64,000 nucleotides of DNA from Spinacia oleracea (taxonomy: Eukaryota > Streptophyta > Magnoliopsida > Caryophyllales > Amaranthaceae), in assembly GCF_020520425.1 (NCBI RefSeq), contig NC_079487.1:61992398-62056397 (forward strand). Direction: 5' to 3'. The stretch's first letter is position 1; each line of letters begins with the position of its first letter. The notes beneath the pieces were generated by a model. The model had not been told where the DNA came from. It saw only the letters and a program-made list of their open reading frames with translations, and searched no databases. Positions 47,653-57,691 of the stretch are shown piece by piece. The position numbers and the translations under genes were made by a program.

Positions 47653-50527
47653 AATTGCGTTTCTGAATTGTTGATTGGGTCTTTGAATTGGAGATAAGAG
47701 AAGTTGGTGAATCGTGTTTCTAAATTGGCGAGAAGAACGAGGTTATTTGTACGTTTCTGATGTGGGGTTTTGAATTGATTTCAGTTCTTGTGTAGCCAAA
47801 TTGAATTTGTTTGGTGGGTTAGACTGCCCCCTCTGCAAAATATCCTATTTTGAACAAGGTAATTAACCTAACTTTATTCTCCTGATTTTATTTATTTGAT
47901 TTACATATATTGATTCTTGTTGCATTTAGATGCGAAGTTGGGGTAGAATTAATCCGAATGTTTAATTTTCTTCTTGAAACATTATCTTTTCGCAAAATTA
48001 GGGAAGTTGTAATTGCTGAATAGTTTTTTGTTCATGCAGTAAGTTGGTTTGTTTAAGGAAAAAAGGTGTTCATTTCTAATTTTATCAGCTTGCCCTTATT
48101 TTCAATGTTCTATCTTTAAACTTGGTTGAAATCGTTAACATTAATTGTAGATTTGAGGCAAGAGCATTTTGTACAAAATGTGGTGAACATCTACAGCAAT
48201 ATGAAGGCATCTACTCATATGCTTAATCCATGTTCTTTTTTGGCTAACTTGATCATATTTTCAAATTCTGAGGTTTATTTTTTAACTTCTCCACACATTA
48301 AAGGTTACCTTTTTCCTTTGTGATTGAATGGGTTTAGATCTTGGAAGAGGCAAATATGAAATTCCTAATCAAATAGCCAAGAAACAGACTGATTGCTCTC
48401 ACCCGGAAACTCGAATAGTGGGACACGTGGGAATGTGGAGCAACATGAGGCTGTTGACGTGGATGTGAACCAGATGGAGTCTTCATCTCCAGACTCCATC
48501 CTCCGGAGTTAGCAAGGGTGTCGATGTTGATAGTCGTGATCCAGGAAGCAGCTATGATCTAAGAATCTAATATAACCTGTTAATTTAAAGTTCCTTGACC
48601 TGTTGCACTTTGTGTATCATAATTGCTTGAAGTAGGCTCTTGTTAGGCATGGGTGGATTACAACCCATGCAATCAAAATTATTTAAGCCGTCCTGCATTG
48701 ACATTGTATAACTGTGACAATATCATTTCTGCTGTGTGCGGGTGCTGCTGGTCTGCTATGTGCAGGTGGGTTTTCAGTTGCAGTTTAGGTTGTTGCCACT
48801 GTCTACAAGCTTCTAATCTGCTGTTGCAGGTGTTGTTGTTGTGTAGATGTTTTGCAGTCTGCTCCTGGTAAAGTTTGATGGCCTAACTGCTTCTCCACAG
48901 AGGTTATGTTCTTTTTTGCACTACTAGGTATCTTGCAGCGTTCTTCTCTGTGGTTTTAGTGCTGCGTTGTGTTATGTGGGTGCTTGCAGCTGTTTTTGTT
49001 TATGTTATGTTGTCGTTGTTGTCTCTGCTTGTGTGTGAGATGTTGTAGCATGTGCCCTGTTCTACTGGTTTTTTTGGTAGTTGTGCTTTTGTGCTTGTCT
49101 TTCAGGGTTGCGGATTTTTTTCTTCGCTTGGTTTTTTTTCTTATATTACTTCCTTTTGGTAATAAAATTTCTCTATTTTACCCAAAAAAATAAAACACTT
49201 CTGTTGGTAGTCTTCATGCTTTCAGATGTATAATTTTCTGCATTTTAACATATACACTACATTTAAAATTAGCAAATTCTGATAAAGACAACTAACCCAA
49301 ATCCATTGGTGTAGTTTAATGGTAGAAACTAGTAATTTTTACCATTTTCAGTTTTATTTTCAAATCCTGCAAACCATCACAAAGTAGTTGCTCCTCTCAG
49401 GTATAAGAATCCTGGGCTGTGAGTGGCACACTAATTGTTGTAATCAGCAAACTTTTTGTTTTTGTTGAAGCCAGCTTATGCTATTATCTTGTCTTATTTC
49501 ATTTTGTACTTTCAATTAATTATTCTTCAAGGTATTAGTTATTAACCCAAAAGACACCTAAGGATATCACATTGTTATATTTATCATTTATCTCTGGGGA
49601 GTGCGCCTAGGTGTTTATACCCTAACCAAATACTTTTGCTTATTTTCTGACTTTATATTGTTGCTTCGATAAATTATGCTTGTAGACTGCGGGTAAACTT
49701 CCATCCAAGAAGTCTTCCAAGAGAACTAAAATCAAGGATAAAAGTCATGATCAATCTGGCAAGAAGCAAAAGCAGTTTCTAAGACAATGTCTGCTATAGC
49801 TTCGCCAGGGTAGTACATCATCACTAGCTACCGATATGCAAAATGCTACTTCTGCAGGTTCTGAAATGGCTAATACTGTGAATGGTTCTGGAACCAACAA
49901 GCAGTTGAATCTGATACTGCAAGTTTAGTAAACTTCTTTTGTACATTCTGTCAAAGTTGAAAGATAACAAAGGTAACCCATTTTGATACATGATCATTTT
50001 CAGGTTATTTAAATATATGGTTGCCTCATTGTAGTTTTTTGTGTAGCATTGTGTCATTGTGTAAACAGTAGGGATCATCACTCTTCTCTTATACACTTTT
50101 ACCTTCTTTTCCTATAAAAGGTAGTGGACCAATGCAACATTTTGATAAGAGAAAACAAGTTTTTGGCATTGAGGCTGGTCGTTCTTCTATCTTGCATGTG
50201 CATCAAAGTTGCATAGAATGGTGGGTGATCTCTTTACACTACTTTATTTGTGATTATGTGTATCTTAAGAGATCTGATTTATCGAGTCCAACAATCTTAA
50301 ATGAACCATGCTTTTGTTCTAGTGGATCGGTATGAAGATAATCTGAGTGTACAATCTACAATGTCACCTTGTTGGATGTCTTAGATAATTAGTTTGTATG
50401 ACCATCAGATCAATCTTAATTTTGATATTAACTAACATTACAGATTTGGAAGACACAATTTATTAGCAAGAGGGCTGAATAACCCTCCTTAATTTACAAT
50501 GTGCTTAAATTTCCCAGAAGCCTACTA
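47653..50527. other. CACTA interior, left part
   Basis: AT-rich DNA with no confident gene. About 49685-49920 reads as an exon-like stretch (Lys/Ser-rich PSKKSSKRTKIKDKSHDQ), possibly a relic of an internal gene. 48880-49196 ends TTTTGGTAATAAAATTTC plus an A-rich run, the look of a LINE or retroposon 3' end. 49310-49330 (GGTGTAGTTTAATGGTAGAA) resembles a tRNA A-box region without a convincing partner. Confidence 0.4.
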
Positions 50528-50536
50528 AAACATAAA

Positions 50537-50898
50537 GGAAAAATTGATACTGACAGTCTCAACTATAGTCACTTCACTTTAAAAGGTCCTCACTTTTGAT
50601 TATTCTAGAGTGGTCTCAACTTTGAGGTGTGTTTTCCCAGAATGGTCCTTTGGCTTAATTAAACTGTTAATTAAGTTGATTTAAGCATATCATACTATTC
50701 CATTAACTTAATTTAATTAAAAATATGATTATTGCATGAGAGATATGAGTCTTAATTAAGTTTTATAGCACCTAATTTTAACTAAGGGGCCATATTTGGA
50801 AAGGACTCTCTATAGTTGGGACCACACAGAGATAATCAAAAGTTTGGGCCTTTTAAAGTAAATCGTCCATAATTGGGACCGATAATATCAATTTTTCC
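50537..50898. mobile_element. Mutator-type MITE inside the CACTA element
   Basis: Long terminal inverted repeats: the left arm GGAAAAATTGATACTGACAG and the right arm complement GGAAAAATTGATATTATCGG stay similar for about 85 bases (both include ACTTTAAAAGG and TTTTGATTAT). A perfect 9-base duplication AAACATAAA (50528-50536, 50899-50907) is the Mutator signature. 362 bases, no coding. Confidence 0.88.
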
Positions 50899-50907
50899 AA
50901 ACATAAA

Positions 50908-52369
50908 TATGTACTGAATGACACTTCATAACAGTCACACAATAAATATGTAACCTTAGCAGCTGAGTTCTCGAAATAATTAATGTGTGACTAAGTCGTA
51001 GACTAATTAACCATTACTCTAGGGATGAGGTTGCGGTACCCATCCTTTCCAGGATAGGGAGACACTAGTAACGTATTTCTCCTCCAGATTTACAATTGAC
51101 TTGGCAGAACATTTAACCTCAACAGATGCAACTTTTTTTATGGACTTAGTTTTTTCTTCACTAACAACCCTTCCTGCTATTTCATTCGTCTGAGTGATGT
51201 TTATAGTGTCATTTCTGATAATTTCTTTAGCCGATCCTCCACTATATCTCGGTCTCAATTGTATGGACACACCAGTTTAGTGAAACTGCGTTCCAAAGTT
51301 TTACTTCCCAGGCTTACTCCACGTGGGTGTCCCCTAAACGACAAGACATACCAAAGTAGCTTCTCATTATAATGTTTTTTTGTTACAAATTGTTGGTTTG
51401 TTTGATTGTTTTGGATAATGCGACATGTAAAGCACTATAAATGACTTCACTGGTACATTGTTGTTGTCAACTTGTCAATTTTTCCCAGTTAAGAAAATAA
51501 CCTAATACTGTTCATTTTGGAGTTATTTGTTATGGTTGTGAGTCCGCAACAATTTTTCTGGTTCCGTTGGAGTTGTTTGTTTTGGTTGTGAGTCTGCAGT
51601 GTGTTTCCTGTTACCAGATTCTGATATGCTAGTAGTTATTCATTTTCGCAAGGGTGGCTAGTAGTTGTTCAGTTTCGCAAGGGTGGCTATTCAGTTTTAG
51701 TTAGAAGATTATGATCTGCCAGTAGCTGCCCAGATTCTGATATCTGGTTGTTGTTCAGTTCTGTAAGGCTCTAATCTGCCAGAGTTGTGTGTTGTGGGTG
51801 TCAGTCTAGTACAATCTTCCGATGGAAGCTGTGCTACTCGTTTTGGTTTCTTCTTCTGCAACTTTGCTGTGTGGTTTTAAGCATATTGTTTTAATTTGCA
51901 GGATTGCATCAAAGTTTTTTGCTCCCTGGAATTCATTTGTTTTGTTCAGGTGGGGGGGGGGGGTGTTAGGTTTCTGTCCTTCATGTGTAGTTGTGCGACT
52001 CATTTGTGTTTCTTCATGTGAAGCTGTGTTGTGTGGTTTTCAGCTGTTGTTTTGCATAATTGATCATATTATTACATTTAATTACATGCACTAATTTTCC
52101 TATTTTATTGACTTTTTTTTACAAGATGGTAGATAGAAGGAGAATGGTAGATTAAAGGATGACAAGAAGGGCATATAAGTTCTTTTGGACTGATTTTGGA
52201 CAAATAAATTAAATACTAGATTTTTGTTATTAGAATGATTGTTATGAATATTTTATTATAGTAATAAGTAAAACTTAATTTGAAATAAATGTTTTCTTTT
52301 GTAGTAGTTGGATCTTTTGGTATAATATTTTCATTTTAACAAGCTATTAAATAAACGTGTATGAAACTG
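50908..52369. other. CACTA interior, right part
   Basis: No confident gene. A minus-strand open frame at 51019-51270 (83 codons, MSIQLRPRYSGGSAKE) has reasonable codon content and could be a captured exon; unrecognised. A short near-duplicate TTTCGCAAGGGTGGCTA occurs at about 51643 and 51674. A G-run is at 51951-51963. Confidence 0.35.
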
Positions 52370-52949
52370 TTGCTATAAGCTCAAATCAAAGTGCCGCAAT
52401 AGTTGTATCAAGAAACGTTTCTATAGACTCACATAAAAATGTTGCAATAGTGTAGCAAGAAACGTTGCTAAAGATTCATGTAAAAGTGTCGCAATAGCTG
52501 TAACAAGAAACTTTGCTACAGACTCGTGTAAAAGTGTTGCAATAGCGGTATCAATAAATGTTGCTATAGACACAAAAATGTTGCAATATTAGATCAATAA
52601 ACCTTGCCATAGAGTGTTGATAGTGTTGCTTTAGATAATAAAAGTGTTAGCTTAAACACTAAAAATGTTGCTTGAAATTCTAACTCATTGTTACTAAAAC
52701 TTGATAAATGTCGCCTTAGATATAATAAAACTGTTGGCAAAGGTTAACAATTGTTGCCTTTGCTAATGATAACTATAGTAGCGGTTTCATAAAGTTGTTG
52801 CCTAAGGCATCATAACTGTTGCCTTAGAGTTATAGCAGCGCCACCTATTGGCAACGCCATATAAACTGTTGCTATAGGTCTATGGAAACATTTATTGGAT
52901 CTTTACCAACACATTTAGGTCGTTACTATAGCCCTATTTTGTAGTAGTG
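52370..52949. repeat. CACTA right subterminal repeats
   Basis: Many short copies of GTTGCTATAG/GTTGCAATAG with AAGAAACGTT and AAAAGTGT(C/T)GCAATAG, in both orientations, up to the terminal inverted repeat. Same motif family as the left end. Confidence 0.75.
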
Positions 52950-53468
52950 GTCGTAAAAAGACATTTGCGACGGTTGTAGGTTGTTAGCCCCGTCGCAAAA
53001 GGCTTTTGCGACGGGACTTTTGACCCGTAGTAATTAGGTTTTTGTTAAACATACAAATTCTTGTAATGGTAAGACATGTTTGAAGGGTTAAATCACAAGA
53101 TTCAACGACTTAAACCGCAATTTTAGTAACCATCGGGTAACGATTTTCGAAATACCACACGGGACGATCGTCAAATATCAAAATACGTACTTTGTAAGAT
53201 GTGCCTATATTTAAAGTAAGACTATGTGAAACAAAATCAATCATTCATGACACAATAATTAAATGCATTCAAATTTATGAAGTTTTGCAAAATTGTACTA
53301 TGTTCTACACTAATAGTATGTTTTATCTAAACGTAGTATGCCCTATGATAATATCTTCTATGACTTAAGTGTTATACTCCTGTCAATAATTTATATTAGT
53401 ATGATTTAGGCTATTTCTTCTATCTCGACGGATCCGTCAAGTGTACATTCAAAGATCAAAATGTGCTT

Positions 53469-54427
53469 GCATTGGGAATAGGTAAAAAAAATTAATAAAT
53501 ACAGCCGACCTTTATTAGATGGATGTTGTATGACATTTATTTTATTTTCGGTAAATTTTACTTTTAATCAGAAGTTAAAAAGATTAAATATATTTTTTTC
53601 CAAAATTAAATTTAACTTGAAGGTCCTTATTTTGCAGGCATACATTTATCATAGATAAATTCTACAAACCATGACACGCAAGCAACAACATATTCAAAAT
53701 AAAAGTGGTTTTTAATTAATAATATTTTAAGATTAATTACTTTTGTATCATGATAAATTATAGAGTCATGTAGAATAACAAAGCAAATCGTACACTACAA
53801 GAAATTGTATGATTAATGACGGGAAATTCCGTCACGCTAATGACCAATAATCTTTGATTAATGATGGGATTCCCGGTAGCGCACCCGTCGTAATAGGGGG
53901 CCGTCGTTAATGAATAATCCCGTCATAAAAGACATTTGCGACGGTTGTAGGTTGCTAGCCCCGTCGCAAAAGGCTTTTGCGATGGGACTTTTGACCCTTA
54001 GTAATTAGGTTTTTGTTAAAGATACAAATTCTTGTAGTGGTAAGACATATTTGAAGGGTTAATCACAAGATTCAACGACTTAAACCGAGATTTTAATAAC
54101 GATCGGGTAACGATTTTTGAAATACCACACGGGGCGATCAAAATACGTACTTTGTACGACGTGCCTATATTTAAAGTAACACTATGTGAAACAAACAAAT
54201 CATTCATGACACAATAATTAAATGCATGCAAATTTATGAAGTTTAGCAAAATTGTTGTATGTTCTACACTAATAGTATGTTTTATCTAAACGTAGTACGC
54301 CCTATTATAATATCTTCTGTAACTTAAGAGCTATACTCTTGTCAATACTTTATATTAGTATGATTTAGGCTATTTCTCCTATCTCGACGGATCTGTCAAG
54401 TGTGCATGCAAAGATCAAAATGTGCTT
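53469..54427. repeat. Second copy (B) of the tandem duplication
   Basis: 959 bases, from GCATTGGGAATAGG to the next copy. It contains the intact CACTA-type MITE but neither the LINE nor the large CACTA element, so it serves as the empty-site reference for copy A. No gene is visible. Confidence 0.85.
53793..54039. mobile_element. CACTA-type MITE, copy 2 (intact)
   Basis: CACTACAAGAAATTG ... ACAAATTCTTGTAGTG, 247 bases, 3-base duplication GTA (53790-53792, 54040-54042). GACGGGA/CCCGTC and GCGACGG motifs give internal dyad symmetry. Orthologous to the interrupted copy at 34884. Confidence 0.87.
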
Positions 54428-54600
54428 GCATTGGGAATAGGTAAAAAAAAATAAAAAATTACAGCGACATTAATTAGATGGATGTTGTATGAAATTTATT
54501 TTATTTTTAGTAAATTTTACTTTGAATGAGAAGTTCAAAAGATTAAATATATTTTTTTCCAAAGATAATTTAATTTGAAGGTCCATATTTTTAAGCTGTA
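54428..54600. repeat. Third, partial copy (C) of the tandem duplication
   Basis: Matches the first about 170 bases of copies A and B (GCATTGGGAATAGG through AAGGTCCATA), then diverges. The following 54601-55070 is AT-rich with no gene seen. Confidence 0.75.
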
Positions 54601-55079
54601 CATTTATTACACTTGCAAATGACATTGTTTTAAAACTTAGTATTATGAAACAACATGAATAAACATACATTTGTACGTCCAACAAAACCCATGTTTTCAT
54701 CTTAAAAAAAACACTACCCAAACTTGCAAACCTATATTTTCTTCTAAAAAATAAAACAAGCCATACTCAATATTTCTATTTATGTTGGTTCGGGCGCAAG
54801 TATTAACATCTTACGTGGTTGTAAAGGAGCACCCTCTCGTACAAACCTTATCCCGAAGTAACTTATTAAGCGAATAACTATTTACGCGTTCATTTTTTAA
54901 GATTTTACACGTTTATTTTTAAAATTTTATAGAATAACAATGTTTAATAAGTTATTATTGAAAATCATCAAATGTATGAGGTAGGTTAAACTTTTAGTTT
55001 GATTTTGTATTATCTATTAACGTATAAGATTAACTACGTAACACACGCAACCCGAAGAGTCACGTCCTTTACTCCCTTA

Positions 55080-55225
55080 CAAATATAAATGGGGGATATT
55101 TCAACTTTGGAACACCCAACATAACAATTATTTTTTTCTCTAATCATTTCATCTCATTTCAATCACTCTCTCTCTCCTTTTACAAATTCTGGAAAAGACA
55201 CTTTCCCACCATCAACTACACAACT
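55080..55225 (+). promoter_or_regulatory. Promoter and leader upstream of the 139-residue ORF
   Basis: ATATAAATGGGGG at about 55083-55095 as TATA box, then a leader with CTCTCTCTCTCC runs to the ATG at 55226, about 135 bases downstream. This arrangement argues that the ORF is a real transcription unit. Confidence 0.5.
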
Positions 55226-55645
55226 ATGGCATGCAACCAACAAAATCGTCAAATTATCCATGAAATTGTAGGTGAAAACAACCGTTCGAACAACGAAATC
55301 ACCGTTGTTCATAATATCCGGTACAACCATGAACTCCCTACTACCGACAGCGAAGTTCCAGCTTCCAGCCCCATTCTGCCGGAGGAAAACCTCTGTCCTG
55401 CTGCGTTGTCCCTTCTTCAAGTGTTGGAAGACTTGGAGCGCGATGAGAGGATGGAGCGCTGTCGAGAGAGGAGAAGAATAATTAGGAGGCAAGCAAGGTT
55501 AGAGGAAAGACATAGACAGAGGAGGAATAGAAGGTACGAGAGGGTGCACTCTTATAACTGCATAAGGTGTAAGGAGGAGGGCGATACTGAGTCAGGGGAT
55601 AGCGACCCCGATGCTCATTCCGGGGATTATAGGGACGAACCTTAG
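55226..55645 (+). CDS. Unrecognised 139-residue protein, basic helix and acidic tail
   Basis: A complete frame from ATG 55226 to TAG 55643-55645. The N-terminus is Asn-rich and polar; residues 57-75 are LCPAALSLLQVLEDLERDE; residues 75-105 are strongly basic and helix-prone (RRRIIRRQARLEERHRQRR); then a single C-x2-C (CIRC) and an acidic tail (GDTESGDSDPDAHSGD). No signal peptide or membrane segment. I do not recognise a family. It has a TATA box and CT-rich leader and no internal stop, unlike its neighbours. It could be a small nuclear protein or an ORF of an unrecognised transposon. Confidence 0.5.
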   Translation: MACNQQNRQIIHEIVGENNRSNNEITVVHNIRYNHELPTTDSEVPASSPILPEENLCPAALSLLQVLEDLERDERMERCRERRRIIRRQARLEERHRQRRNRRYERVHSYNCIRCKEEGDTESGDSDPDAHSGDYRDEP

Positions 55646-57178
55646 TACTAAAGTTGGTGTTGTGAAATAATATGGAATTTCTCATATCCTTTAGTTTATG
55701 TTTTTTATTTTGTAGTTTGTATCATCATCTTGGGTAAAAAATCAGTTATTTCTCATCTAAATATGTCTTTTTATTTTGCATCTAAATATGTCTTTTTTAT
55801 TTCCTACAATGATGGGATGAATTTCATGTTTTTATTTCCTACAATGATGGGATGAATTTCATAGTAATATGTAGTTAAGTCTTTTGGATTACATTTTGTT
55901 AAGATATTAAATTTGGATTCCCATCTAATATAACAATAGTCGTTTACACCTTGTATTTTATGTTTGATTGTAATTTATTTCACAAAACATTGTACTTGTA
56001 ACCTACTGGTTACACACACAGTTCAAATTTTCAAAAGTTGACCTTGTTTGATTTTAACCAACCAATTTCTTTTGAAATGTAATATTGTTTATTATTAGTA
56101 TGAAACAAAATATAATGTTTAAAAAGGTATTAAACAACAAACACTGTGAATCCGATGGTCATTGGAGCGATACTTATTAGCTACCAAATTATCTAACGCC
56201 TTCCCCCCTCCATTGTTTTATTTTATTGACTTATAACCCATACCAAAAACCCCTCAGTTGACTAATGTTATCTAACGTTGATAAATGACCCGACTGTTGA
56301 CCCAAAATTAATATTTTAAATAAATTAGTGCAATTTAGAACTCGTTAATGAAATCTGCCCTGTTAATACACAAGAAGATCATAAAACGTTCAATAACACA
56401 AACTCTCTTAAACAAATGTTCAATAACATGTTTTTAAGTTCTAATTTCATTGTTGTGTTTCAATGAAATCTATGATCTACTATAGTTGTACAATCATAAA
56501 GAACAAATTTTTTTTAATTCCAAGTAGAATCAAACATACATAATCCCGATACACTACCAATTGTCCTTGTGTTTCAAACATCGAATGATACCACCCCCTC
56601 TACATGAGTAACTTATGATTAAAACCCCCAATCTTTATCTATAAAACGATAAAATGTTCAGAACTATGATAGTACGAGTAATTTGCGAAACAATTTTTGT
56701 ATTTTGTAGTTTCATTTAAGCTCCACTGAATAAAAAATTAGTATGAAACAATAATTACTTTAACACAAAATTTATACTTAAATAATTTACAAGTTTACTA
56801 TAAGCAATGGCTACAGCCTCACGTCACATTGGTCACTGCAAGTACATGTGAATCCTATGGTCACGAGTTCGAATCTTCCTACACTCTAGCGCGCAGAATA
56901 GTTACCATTACCAGCCCTTCAATCTCCCCCCTCACCCCCCACCTCTTTTTTAATTTGTTTTTATCACATTAACCACCTTTATAATCTGTGTGACACAAAC
57001 ATAAAACGTAATAATAATATTAGGAAAACTACATTAAAAGGTCCAACCAATTGCATAAAGAGATTGAATACACCAATATAATATCATATATTGGTTATTT
57101 TCACTTCAACAAAATTACCAAAAATAAAATAGCTAGCATAAAAATAATTACACAACTCTGGACCCTTATCTTCTTCTT
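55646..57178. other. Intergenic region with possible SINE-like relics
   Basis: AT-rich. A direct near-duplicate (TCCTACAATGATGGGATGAATTTCAT) sits at about 55803 and 55837. GAGTTCGAATCTT at about 56867 resembles a tRNA B box with a possible A-box-like GCAATGGCTACAGC at 56803; a related GTGAATCCGATGGTCA is at about 56147. No gene seen. Confidence 0.35.
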
Positions 57179-57394
57179 CTACTCGGATGCCTCTTCCTCC
57201 AGCTCTTTGTTCCTCTTAATCATGTTCACCATCTCAATACCGAGCTCAATAGGATGTGGGTTATCAATCCACTCGTAAAAATCACAGCCATTAGGCTTCT
57301 TGTAATTCAGGCATATCAAGAACCTCATGAACGGATGATGTACAGTCTTTGACACCCTCTTCAAGACCCGACGCTGACATTCACAGTAATTCAT
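57179..57394 (-). CDS. Small GRF-type zinc-finger-like ORF
   Basis: 71 residues. C-x-C near the start (YCECQRRV), KRVSKTVHHPFMRFLIC, then NGCDFYEWIDN: the spacing and the C-[DG]-F-[YF]-x-W ending match GRF zinc fingers of plant proteins and transposon-linked ORFs. The C-terminal 20 residues are helical and charged (MVNMIKRNKELEEEA). It lies 300 bases downstream of the FAR1-like gene on the same strand, so both may belong to one mobile unit. The role is unknown; GRF fingers bind nucleic acid in characterised proteins. Confidence 0.5.
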   Translation of the reverse strand: MNYCECQRRVLKRVSKTVHHPFMRFLICLNYKKPNGCDFYEWIDNPHPIELGIEMVNMIKRNKELEEEASE

Positions 57395-57691
57395 CTAGAA
57401 TTGTAAATGGTTTTACTAGTAGAATTAAGAAAAATAAAGATAATAGAACGGAAATTGGAGGTGAGCAAATTATTGTTACTAAAGGGTTATATATACAAGC
57501 ACATTGTTCTAACGGCTAATTTTTTTATATGACTATTTTTTAATGAAGTTAAATTATCATACTAAACATTTTTCGACTCAGACTAATAGTAACATCATAT
57601 ACCTGACACACTCCCGTGCATGAAACAAACTAATACTAAAAGGGATAACAAAATAACATATGTCGTTCCAAATTTTTATACAACTACAACG

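Larger units (their letters stand above)
35025..52949. mobile_element. Large non-autonomous CACTA-type element
   Basis: Terminal inverted repeats CACTACTACAAAATAGGGCTATAG(C/T)AACG, 29 bases with one mismatch, and 3-base duplication GTC (35022-35024, 52950-52952). Without R3 it is about 5.8 kb. Subterminal GCAACG/TATAG repeats fill both ends. A CT-rich leader-like stretch (35340-35500) follows the left end, but no transposase domain is recognisable, so it probably depended on a relative. Confidence 0.85.
34884..53068. mobile_element. CACTA-type MITE, copy 1, split by a large CACTA element
   Basis: Ends are CACTACAAGAAATTATA and CAAATTCTTGTAATG, with 3-base duplication GTA (34881-34883, 53069-53071). 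Pieces 34884-35024 and 52953-53068 together match the intact 247-base copy at 53793-54039. Inner arms carry GACGGGAAATTCCGTC and TTGCGACGG motifs. Both tandem copies have it with the same GTA, so it predates the duplication. Confidence 0.85.

Noticed and set aside
48653..49193. Cys/Leu-rich plus-strand frames in the CACTA interior
   Set aside because: T/G-rich low-complexity sequence near a retroposon-like 3' end; no motif.
49310..49385. tRNA-like start (GGTGTAGTTTAATGGTAGAA)
   Set aside because: No acceptor stem, no anticodon arm and a poor B box; not a tRNA gene.
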